From contig NZ_JBDFMD010000001.1 of the NCBI RefSeq assembly GCF_047238105.1, positions 1,860,001-1,924,000 of the forward strand: a DNA stretch of 64,000 nt, in the 5' to 3' direction. The notes below the pieces were generated by a model, which did no database searches, had not been told where the DNA came from, and saw only the letters and a list, made by a program, of their open reading frames with translations. The translations under genes were made by a program, and so were the position numbers. Positions 49,679 to 57,500 of the stretch are shown piece after piece; position 1 is the stretch's first letter, and the number at the start of each line of letters is the position of its first letter. Source of the stretch: Paenibacillus_D sp047238105 (GTDB lineage: Bacteria > Bacillota > Bacilli > Paenibacillales > Paenibacillaceae).

Positions 49679-50518
49679 CTAAGCCAAATAGTCGGTCAGC
49701 GCATCCCGCCAGTGCCGCATCGGCGGGAAGCCGCCTGCGGCCAAAGCGCTGTGCGCCAACACTGAATATGCCGGTCTTCTCGCCGCCCTCGGGAACTCGG
49801 CCGAGGAGACGGGCTGTATGGACTTGTCGATGCCGCTGAGCTCAAAAATGGCCGCAGCGAACTCATGCCAGGAACAGCTTCCCGCATTAGTCACATGGTA
49901 TATCCCATACTTTTCGGTAGCGATCAGCCGCAGGATGCACCTGCTGACATCCTCCGTCCAGGTCGGCGAGCCCACCTGGTCATCCACCACCTGGATCGGC
50001 ATATCGCCTTTGGCGAGCTCAAGCATCGTCTTCACGAAATTGCGCCCGTGGCGGCCATACATCCATGAGGTCCGGATGATGAAATGGCGGGTATGCAGGT
50101 TTTGCACATGGGCTTCTCCTGAAGCCTTGGTCTGTCCGTACACATTGATCGGATCGACGGGGGTCGCCTCTTCATAAGGAAGCGTATGCCCGCTGCTGCC
50201 GAATACATAATCGGTGCTGATGTAGACCAGCTTGGCCCCAAGTGCTTCCGCAGCTGCTGCCAGATTGCGGGTGCTCTCGCTATTGACCTGCCATGCCGTA
50301 TCGATAGCCCGCTCCGCTCCGTCCACATCGGTATAGGCGGCAGAGTGCACGATGATATCCGGGCGTCTGCTCTGCAGCCATTCACGGACGGCCTCATGCC
50401 TGGTGACATCCAGCGCATCGCGTCCGGGTCCCTCGACGTCATATCCGGCGGCCTGCAGCAGACTTACGAGATCCCTGCCCAGCTGCCCCTCTCCGCCTGT
50501 CACCAGCACCTTAAGCAT
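49679..50518 (-). CDS. rmlD: dTDP-4-dehydrorhamnose reductase
   Basis: A 279-aa short-chain dehydrogenase catalysing the last step of dTDP-L-rhamnose synthesis. MLKVLVTGGEGQLGRDLVSL (NAD(P) motif GxxGxxG), the active-site YISTDYVFGSSGHTLPYEEA (the DYVFDG equivalent), VNVYGQTKASGEAHV (catalytic YxxxK) and RTSWMYGRHGRNFVKTML are all present. ATG 50518 overlaps rmlC by 8 nt; the longer frame upstream is antiparallel noise. rmlA and rmlB are not seen in this window. Confidence 0.94.
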   Translation of the reverse strand: MLKVLVTGGEGQLGRDLVSLLQAAGYDVEGPGRDALDVTRHEAVREWLQSRRPDIIVHSAAYTDVDGAERAIDTAWQVNSESTRNLAAAAEALGAKLVYISTDYVFGSSGHTLPYEEATPVDPINVYGQTKASGEAHVQNLHTRHFIIRTSWMYGRHGRNFVKTMLELAKGDMPIQVVDDQVGSPTWTEDVSRCILRLIATEKYGIYHVTNAGSCSWHEFAAAIFELSGIDKSIQPVSSAEFPRAARRPAYSVLAHSALAAGGFPPMRHWRDALTDYLA

Positions 50519-51068
50519 CCAGTACACCTGCAGCCGCAGCCGCTTCAAGCGTGGGCAGCTGTTCGTCCTTCGCCGACAGGATCGGCCGGGCGACCGGCCA
50601 GTCGATGCCGAGCGACGGATCGGACCAGAGGATACCGCTGTCCAGGCCCTTGTCGTAAGGCGCATCCACCTTGTAGTACACATGCGTATCCGGCACCAGC
50701 GTGCAGAACCCATGGGCGTACCCGGCAGGCACCAGCAGTTGGCGGCCGTTGCTCTCGCTGAGGATGACGCCTACCCAGTGACCATAAGTCGGCGAATCAG
50801 GCCGGATATCGACAGCCACGTCATAGATGGCGCCGATGCCGACCCTAACCAGCTTCGTCTGGGCCTTGGGAGCCCGCTGATAATGCAGTCCGCGTATCGT
50901 GCCCGCTTCCGCCGAGTATGAATGATTATCCTGGATGAATGAGATCGGCAGGCCATGACGGACAAACGCCTCTGCGTTATAGCATTCTTCGAAATAACCG
51001 CGATGATCTCCGTAACGGGCCGTCTCGAGCAACAGCACGTCCTCCATTCCCGTTGGCAAAATGTTCAC
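50511..51068 (-). CDS. rmlC: dTDP-4-dehydrorhamnose 3,5-epimerase
   Basis: A 185-aa cupin-fold epimerase of dTDP-rhamnose synthesis. RGYFEECYNAEAF, SFIQDNHSYSAEAGTIRGLH (catalytic His and Asn region), YDVAVDIRPDSPTYGHWVGV, PAGYAHGFCTLVPDTHVYYK and WSDPSLGIDWPV are standard. I use GTG 51068 (VNILPTGMEDVLLLE, GAGGAG eight nt upstream), which gives the family's usual length. Coupled to rmlD downstream. Confidence 0.94.
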   Translation of the reverse strand: MNILPTGMEDVLLLETARYGDHRGYFEECYNAEAFVRHGLPISFIQDNHSYSAEAGTIRGLHYQRAPKAQTKLVRVGIGAIYDVAVDIRPDSPTYGHWVGVILSESNGRQLLVPAGYAHGFCTLVPDTHVYYKVDAPYDKGLDSGILWSDPSLGIDWPVARPILSAKDEQLPTLEAAAAAGVLDA

Positions 51069-51151
51069 TTCGTCAGCTCCTCTGTACGCATGATCTTCTT
51101 CATATGTATGCCGCTGCAAAAGGATTCTTGCCACCGGGAGGAGGTTAGGTC

Positions 51152-51853
51152 TCAGTATGCGTCTTTGGCGCCGATCATCACCCGCACCGTACGCAGCATA
51201 ATCTTCAGGTCATACATCGTGCTGCGCATCCGGATATACTCCATATCAAGGGCGACCATCTCTTGGAAGCTGACCTGGCTGCGGCCGCTTACCTGCCACA
51301 ATCCGGTGCACCCGGGTACAACCGAAAGCCGGCGTTTTTCAAATGCGGTATAGGCTTCGACCTCGCCAGGCAGCGGCGGCCGGGGTCCGACCAGGCTCAT
51401 CTCGCCGCGCAGCACGTTCCACAGCTGCGGGAGCTCATCGATACTGGTCCGGCGGATGATGCGGCCGATCCTCGTCACCCGGGGGTCCTCCTTGATCTTG
51501 AACATCGCACCCTCTATCTCATTGCGCCCACGCAGCTGCTGGAGCAGCTCATCGGCGTTGCTGACCATGGAGCGCAGTTTGTACATGCGAAAGGGACGCT
51601 CATCCTTGCCGATCCGCGTCTGATGGTAGAAGATCCGCCCCCGCGGATCCTCTAATTTGATCAGCAACGCGACAGCAAGGATCAACGGCGACAGTACGAG
51701 AAGGCCGATCGCCGCACCCAGAATATCGATGCACCGTTTGATCATGAGGTAAACAGGTTTCTCGAATACCTGAGCCCCTCTAGCGAGCGGGTAATAACGT
51801 TCCAGCTCAGATCTGGAAAGCTCCCGATCCTTGGTCGATGTAGGCAGACTCAT
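51152..51853 (-). CDS. initiating sugar transferase (undecaprenyl-phosphate sugar phosphotransferase)
   Basis: A 233-aa member of the bacterial sugar transferase family that loads the first sugar-1-phosphate onto undecaprenyl phosphate. One transmembrane/re-entrant helix (RCIDILGAAIGLLVLSPLIL) is followed by the catalytic core: RIFYHQTRIGKDERPFRMYK, LRSMVSNADELL, RRTSIDELPQLWNVLRGEMS, LVGPRPPLPGEVEAY and GCTGLWQVSGRSQVSFQEMV. It lacks the four-helix N-terminal domain, as in short (PglC/EpsL-like) enzymes. ATG overlaps the galU stop (51850-51853). This is the only priming enzyme in the locus, so it probably starts the polymer built by Operon A. Confidence 0.94.
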   Translation of the reverse strand: MSLPTSTKDRELSRSELERYYPLARGAQVFEKPVYLMIKRCIDILGAAIGLLVLSPLILAVALLIKLEDPRGRIFYHQTRIGKDERPFRMYKLRSMVSNADELLQQLRGRNEIEGAMFKIKEDPRVTRIGRIIRRTSIDELPQLWNVLRGEMSLVGPRPPLPGEVEAYTAFEKRRLSVVPGCTGLWQVSGRSQVSFQEMVALDMEYIRMRSTMYDLKIMLRTVRVMIGAKDAY

Positions 51854-52761
51854 CTCATCTCACCCCGGACAGATACCAGCTTGTTCAGCAGTTCCTTCTC
51901 CAGGATGCTCTCCAGCGCATTCACCAGCGGCGACCGCAGCTCATGGTTGCGGAGTGCGAACTCCAGTGTCGTCAAGATAAAACCCAGCTTCTCTCCCACA
52001 TCATAGCGGACCCCTTCAAAATCGTAGGCATATACACCGCTGGCTTCATTGAGCTTCTGGATCGCATCGGTCAGTTGGATCTCGCCGCCTGAGCCGGTCT
52101 CCTGCAGCTGCAGATAATCGAAGATCTCCGGTGACAGCACATATCGACCCATGATCGCCAGGTTGGAAGGCGCCTGGCCCAGCGGCGGCTTCTCGACAAA
52201 TTCGCGGACGCGGACCAGCCGGTCGATGGTGCCCATCGGATCGACGATGCCGTAGCGGTTGGTCTGCTCATAGGAGACGGTCTGGACACCGACGACAGAG
52301 GCGCCGACTTGTTCGTACTGCTCGATCAATTGCCGGGTGCACGGCACCTGTGACTGGACGATATCGTCGCCCAGCAGTACAGCAAACGGTTCATTACCGA
52401 TGAAGTTCCTCGCACACCAGACGGCATGGCCGAGGCCTTTGGGCTCTTTTTGACGGATGTAATGGATATCGACAACCGATGATTTTTGAACCTCGCGGAG
52501 CAAATCGTGTTTGCCTTTCTCGAGAAGGGTATGCTCCAACTCGAACGCATTGTCGAAATGATCCTCGATCGCCCGTTTTCCCTTGCCGGTCACAATGATG
52601 ATGTCTTCGATACCGGATTGGATCGCCTCTTCCACGATGTACTGAATAGTCGGCTTGTCGACGATTGGCAGCATTTCCTTTGGCATTGCTTTGGTGGCCG
52701 GCAAGAAACGGGTGCCCAGACCGGCAGCGGGAATAATGGCTTTTTTGACTTTTTTCATCAA
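51850..52761 (-). CDS. galU: UTP-glucose-1-phosphate uridylyltransferase
   Basis: A 303-aa nucleotidyltransferase making UDP-glucose. VKKAIIPAAGLGTRFLPATK, AMPKEMLPIVDKPTIQYIVE, IIIVTGKGKRAIEDHFDNAF and GKHDLLREVQ..YIRQKEPKGLGHAV are the GalU/GtaB hallmarks. First gene of Operon B, preceded by an EAR-like RNA and a long leader. UDP-glucose feeds Ugd and probably the priming transferase. The ATG has an AGGTGATGG-like ribosome site. Confidence 0.96.
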   Translation of the reverse strand: MMKKVKKAIIPAAGLGTRFLPATKAMPKEMLPIVDKPTIQYIVEEAIQSGIEDIIIVTGKGKRAIEDHFDNAFELEHTLLEKGKHDLLREVQKSSVVDIHYIRQKEPKGLGHAVWCARNFIGNEPFAVLLGDDIVQSQVPCTRQLIEQYEQVGASVVGVQTVSYEQTNRYGIVDPMGTIDRLVRVREFVEKPPLGQAPSNLAIMGRYVLSPEIFDYLQLQETGSGGEIQLTDAIQKLNEASGVYAYDFEGVRYDVGEKLGFILTTLEFALRNHELRSPLVNALESILEKELLNKLVSVRGEMR

Positions 52762-52811
52762 CCATCACCTATCCTGTTCTCTGTTTATTAATGGCACAGC
52801 ATATTTGATGT

Positions 52812-52924
52812 TCGGGCATCTAACCCACCCTCGCATCATACCCTCGACGATCTACGTCTAAGGCGTGTAACAGCCCACAGCATGACCGAGTCCCCGCAGT
52901 GATAAAGGTGCAGCAGGGGTGACC
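52812..52924 (-). promoter_or_regulatory. EAR (epsC-type) antitermination RNA element, copy 2
   Basis: Transcript strand: helix CCCTGC/GCGGGG closes the same loop TGCACCTTTATCACT as copy 1, then ACTCGGTCATGCTGTGGG, a GGC..GCC hairpin, TTAGACG-TAG-ATCGTC hairpin, and GGGTTAGATGCCC. Five of six base pairs of the first helix differ from copy 1 with pairing kept. It lies 50-160 nt upstream of galU, so Operon B is probably also under processive antitermination. The 52925-53034 stretch upstream has only a weak promoter candidate (TATTAT near 52963). Confidence 0.68.
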
Positions 52925-53034
52925 TTTTTTACGGCAGCATCCCACTTTTTACGCGTTTTGCGTTATAATAGGAGAGATGCAAGTAAGGAATCTGTAATCC
53001 AATCGTGTGCCGGGACCGAAGGCGGGATGCTTCC

Positions 53035-53481
53035 TCAGCGCCGCGACAGGCCGCTTAGTTGCTGATACAAGGAATGGATTTTGGCTTGTGCCGGACTTTG
53101 CTGCAGTAACAGCCGGTTCAGCAGGCAAACAATCTGATAATGTAGCGAGGACGAAGGTGCGGGTACATATGCGATGCCATATTCGAAGAAATTGCCCTCC
53201 CGCCGCTTCCACCGCACCTGTCCGCGCAGCTCAAGCCGCAAAGGCTCAGCGATATTCAGCTCCAGTGCATAATCCGGACTTACAGGCAGGTCCAATACGG
53301 ACATAATAGAACATCCGCCGGGACTTGCGTCCAGCACCAGCACCGGTCTCGAGCGGGTTGTCACGGCCTGTCCCCTGATTTCGCAGATGGCGAGATCGGC
53401 GTTCAGCGCGGGCGACAACCGGAGCCTCGGCTGCTTGCGTCGTGATGTCTTGGTCTTTGTGCGGATAATCATAGGCCACAT
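53035..53481 (-). CDS. PilZ domain protein (c-di-GMP receptor candidate)
   Basis: About 148 aa. The PilZ signature is visible: an RxxxR-type segment in TSRRKQPRLRLSPALNADLA and, about 35 residues on, VLVLDASPGGCSI (the D/N-x-S-x-x-G box), then LELRGQVRWKRREGNFFEYG. Such proteins bind cyclic di-GMP and commonly control exopolysaccharide output. Start is uncertain (ATG 53481 or 53472), and neither has a strong ribosome site. Its promoter carries operators shared with the eps locus. It lies immediately upstream of galU in the same direction, divergent from the XRE gene. Confidence 0.78.
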   Translation of the reverse strand: MWPMIIRTKTKTSRRKQPRLRLSPALNADLAICEIRGQAVTTRSRPVLVLDASPGGCSIMSVLDLPVSPDYALELNIAEPLRLELRGQVRWKRREGNFFEYGIAYVPAPSSSLHYQIVCLLNRLLLQQSPAQAKIHSLYQQLSGLSRR

Positions 53482-53545
53482 CCGTTCGCAAATTTTGGCA
53501 CAGACTGAATAAACTTGTCGTAAGATGAGAATACTGCTGAAATGT

Positions 53546-53644
53546 GATACATAACGTATCATTATGAACCTTACTTTACGATACAGAACGTAACAAGTCA
53601 AGACCTGTGCGATAGTTTTTTTTATTTTTGCGACTAATTGTATC
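53546..53644. promoter_or_regulatory. shared PilZ/XRE control region with three operators
   Basis: GATAC-ataac-GTATC (53546-53560), GATAC-agaac-GTAAC (53580-53594) and the weaker GCGAC-taatt-GTATC (53630-53644). On the minus strand the second fills the spacer between TTGACT (plus 53596-53601) and TAAAGT (plus 53574-53579), the promoter for PilZ. On the plus strand TTGCGA (53628-53633) and TGCAAT (53651-53656), 17 nt apart, may serve the XRE gene, with the third site in the spacer. This fits autoregulation by the XRE protein. Confidence 0.65.
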
Positions 53645-53705
53645 ATTGCATGCAATCGTCGTTTTTACATATTATTATGATGCTAACAGGGTTAGGAGGA
53701 ACATG

Positions 53706-54074
53706 ATGATAACTGGCAGACGAATCGCTCAGCTTCGCGAGCAGCAGGGGTGGACGCAGGAACAAACTGCGACGCTGCTTGGAATTTCGCGGGCCGCTTT
53801 ATCACATTACGAGAAAAACCGGCGCGAGCCAGACATGGAGACGCTCTCAAAGTTTGCAGATCTGTTCAAGGTTTCCATTGATTATCTGGTAGGTCGCACA
53901 GAGATCTCAGATATGGTATTACATGAAGATACGCGGAGTTTCGTGGACCGGCTGGAGTTGTCCGATGAGGAGATTCTGGAGAAGTTTGATCTGACCATCG
54001 ACGGACGCAAGCTGACGCCTGATGAATCGCGGCGTTTCATCGCTTTTGTCAGAGCCGAGCGCAACATGAAATAG
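53706..54074 (+). CDS. XRE-family transcriptional regulator, candidate exopolysaccharide-locus repressor
   Basis: About 122 aa. N-terminal Cro/CI helix-turn-helix (MITGRRIAQLREQQGWTQEQ, TATLLGISRAALSHYEKNRR, EPDMETLSKFADLFKVSIDY-LVG) and a C-terminal about 50-residue helical part (VDRLELSDEEILEKFDLTID, GRKLTPDESRRFIAFVRAER) probably for dimerisation. I prefer ATG 53706 over 53703 because AGGAGG (53695-53700) is then well spaced. It lies at the edge of the exopolysaccharide locus behind three palindromic sites that also occur at Operon A, the peptide gene and other promoters, making it the best local candidate to bind them; binding is inferred. Confidence 0.85.
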   Translation: MITGRRIAQLREQQGWTQEQTATLLGISRAALSHYEKNRREPDMETLSKFADLFKVSIDYLVGRTEISDMVLHEDTRSFVDRLELSDEEILEKFDLTIDGRKLTPDESRRFIAFVRAERNMK

Positions 54075-54099
54075 GAGCCGACCAGCGGCTCCCGTTTTC

Positions 54100-54128
54100 A
54101 CCCCCCCTTCAACGGGGGTTTTTATTTT
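54100..54128 (+). terminator. terminator after the XRE gene
   Basis: CCCCC-ttcaac-GGGGG followed by TTTTTATTTTG. A second GC hairpin (GGAGCCG/CGGCTCC) directly precedes it, starting at the XRE stop. The T-tract lies inside the 3' end of a small convergent ORF. Confidence 0.85.
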
Positions 54129-54255
54129 GTTTAGTTGATGGATCGAGCTCTTCCAGCAGTGTTGCCGAACTAATGCCCAATTGCTCCAGGATGACCCTTA
54201 CGTCCAGTAAAACCGGAGAGTCCTGGGCTTCCTCTTTTTGTTCTTGGTTTCCCAT
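54109..54255 (-). CDS. small 48-aa protein, hypothetical
   Basis: A short frame reading MGNQEQKEEAQDSPVLLDVR, then ILEQLGISSATLLEELDPST, ending NPR. It is acidic and helical, and may be a small regulator or toxin/antitoxin-like peptide; no family recognised. A weak GGGAG site lies about nine nt upstream. Its 3' end runs through the XRE terminator hairpin on the opposite strand. Amino-acid pattern and composition look protein-like, but length limits confidence. Confidence 0.45.
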   Translation of the reverse strand: MGNQEQKEEAQDSPVLLDVRVILEQLGISSATLLEELDPSTKQNKNPR

Positions 54256-54474
54256 AAGAAGCACTCCCACTCCCCACCTTTATCTATTCTCTTCAGATCA
54301 ACACTGCTATTATAGCTAAAAACTTACAGGCTTGACTGTCGGATACTCGTTGTCGGATTTCGCTTTTTTGTTCTTATTTTGTCGAATACCGACTTCATCT
54401 TTTGATGAAAGCGCTCTAAATTGATCGTCTTGTCGAACGCAGTTGAAACGGCTATCGCCGTAAATATTAAAATA

Positions 54475-54500
54475 GCGGTGCAGGGATAACCCTGACACCG
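54475..54500 (-). terminator. terminator after gltB
   Basis: On the minus strand GCGGTGtCAGGG-ttat-CCCTGcACCGC followed by TATTTTAATATTT, 32 nt past the gltB stop. The rest of 54256-54474 shows no gene. Confidence 0.85.
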
Positions 54501-54532
54501 CCATTGGATAAGCTCTATTTATTGGACCCTGC

Positions 54533-57500
54533 TTAGTTGCCGCCCACGCGGGCCAGCTCACGCATATTGGCTTCAAATGCGGCCAACAGCGCAGCTTCGC
54601 CTTCGAGACCGGATTGCTCCATCTTCTCAATCTGAGCCAGCATCCGCTTGTAGTCTTTCGGGATGACCTTGACAAACTGCTCCAGCGATTGCTCCCAGTC
54701 CGCCAGTACTGCTTGCCCGGGCACGCTGCCCGTGTACTCGACATGACGCTCGATCAGGCTGCGCAGCTCGGCGATGTCGCGTTCTTCCTCGACCCGCTCG
54801 AGACCAACCATCTCCAGGTTGCAATGCTTGTAGAAGTCGCCTTTGCGATCCAGGACATAGGCGATACCGCCGGACATCCCGGCTGCAAAGTTGCGTCCCG
54901 TCTCGCCGAGCACGACGACTCTGCCGCCAGTCATATACTCACAGCCGTGGTCGCCCACGCCTTCGACGACAACCGACACGCCGCTGTTGCGGACGGCGAA
55001 GCGTTCGCCCGCGATTCCGCGGATATAGGCTTCACCGCCGGTCGCGCCATAGAACGCGGTATTGCCGATAATCACGTTGTCCTCAGCCGGGAATGTCGCT
55101 GCCGGCGAAGGCGCCACGATGATCTTGCCGCCGGACAGCCCTTTGCCCACGTAGTCATTGGAATCACCCTCCAAGGAGAGCGTGATGCCTTTCGGCACGA
55201 AGGCACCGAAGCTTTGACCGGCCGAACCGACAAAGTGCAGCTTGATCGTATCTTCCGGCAGTCCAGCCGCTCCATAGCGACGAGTAACCTCGCTGCCGAG
55301 GATCGTGCCGACTACCCGGTTCGTGTTGCAGATCTCCAGCGTGCCTGATACTCGCTCGCCGGTCTCCAGCGCAGGCATCGCCAGCGGCAGCAGCTGTTGC
55401 ATATCCAGCGACTCTTCCAGACCGTGGTTCTGCTGCTGGACATTGTGGCGGACCGCGTCTTTGGTAGTCTCGGACTGGTGCAGCAACGGCGTCAGATCGA
55501 CGCCTTTGGCTTTGTAAGCGTCGATCAGCTGTTTGGTCTCCAGCTTGTCGACACGGCCGACCATCTCCTCGATGGTACGGAAGCCCAGCTCCGCCATGAT
55601 CTCGCGCAGCTCCTGTGCGACGAACAGCATGTAATTGACGACGTGCTCCGGATCGCCCATGAACTTCTTGCGCAGCTCCGGATTCTGAGTCGCTACACCA
55701 ACCGGACAGGTATCCAGCTGGCAGACACGCATCATGACGCAGCCGATGACGACGAGCGGCGCGGTGGAGAAACCGAATTCCTCAGCACCGAGCAGCGCGG
55801 CGATCGCCAGGTCGCGGCCGTTCATCATCTTGCCGTCGCACTCGACGACGACACGGTCGCGCAGGTTGTTGAGCATCAGCGTCTGATGGGTCTCCGCAAG
55901 GCCGAGCTCCCACGGCATGCCCGCGTGACGCACCGAGTTCATCGGCGAAGCGCCCGTACCGCCGTCGTAGCCGCTGATCAGGATGACATCCGCACGGCCC
56001 TTCGCCACGCCTGCAGCAATCGTACCTACGCCTACAGCCGATACGAGCTTGACGTTGATGCGAGCCCGCGGATTGGCATTCTTCAGATCATGGATCAGCT
56101 CTGCCAGATCCTCGATCGAATAGATGTCATGATGCGGAGGCGGCGAGATGAGGCCGACGCCAGGCGTCGATCCGCGCACTTCCGCTACCCAAGGATAGAC
56201 CTTGCGTCCGGGCAGCTGACCGCCTTCGCCGGGCTTCGCACCCTGGGCCATCTTGATCTGAATTTCGTCAGCGTTGACGAGATAGTTACTGGTAACCCCG
56301 AAGCGTCCGGATGCTACCTGCTTGATCGCACTACGGCGCAGATCGCCGTTGGCGTCCGGCGTGTAGCGGTCAGGGTCCTCCCCGCCTTCACCGGTGTTGG
56401 ACTTGCCGCCGATGCGGTTCATCGCGATGGCCAGGCTCTCGTGCGCTTCCTTACTGATCGAACCGAAGGACATCGCACCGGTCTTGAACCGTTTGACGAT
56501 CGATTCGACCGGCTCGACTTCCTCCAGCGGCACTACGTTGCCGTCCTTCTTGAAGCTGAGGAGGGAACGCAGTGTGTTGTGCTTCTGATCTTCGCCTTGG
56601 ACAAGAGCCGAATACTTCTTGTACAGGTTGTAGTCGTTGGCACGGGCAGACATCTGCAGCGTATGAATCGTCTGCGGGTTGAACAGATGATCCTCGCCGT
56701 CCTTGCGCCACTGGTACTCGCCGCCGGAAGAGAGCTCACGCTCGGTACCTTCCTTGTCGTCATAAGCCAGATGATGCGGCTCCAGCGCCTCCTGGGCGAT
56801 CACATCCAGACCGATACCGCCAATCCGGGACGGGGTCCAGGTGAAGTATTGATCCACCAGCTCTTCCTTCAGGCCGACAGCCTCGAAGATCTGGGCGCCG
56901 CGGTACGATTGGATCGTCGAGATCCCCATCTTGGAGAGAATCTTCACGACGCCTTTGGTTGCGGCCTTGATATAGTTGCGCACGGCTTTGTCGTGCGAGA
57001 TATTGGTCAGCATGTTCTCGCGGATCATATCGTCGAGCGATTCGAAGGCGAGATAAGGGTTCACTGCGCTCACGCCATAACCGAGCAGCAGCGCGTAGTG
57101 ATGCACCTCGCGCGGCTCGCCGGACTCCAGCAGGAGACTGACGCGTGTCCGCGTACCTTGACGGATGAGGTGGTGATGCAGTGCCGAGACAGCCAGCAGC
57201 GACGGGATCGCCGCATTGTCGCGATCGATGCCGCGGTCGGACAGGATCAGCACATTGTGACCCTTGTCGATGACGCGGTCGGCAGCTTCACACATCTCGG
57301 CAAGCGCGGTCCGCAGTCCTTCTTCACCCTGATCCGCAGGGAAGAAGATCGGCAGCGTGATCGATTTGAAGCCCGGACGGCGCACATGGCGCAGTCTCGC
57401 GAAGTCCTCATTGGAGAGGATCGGCGAGTCCAGCCGGATGTGACGGCAGCTCTCGGGCTCTGGAGCCAGCAGATTGCGCTCCGAGCCGATCGTCGTACCC

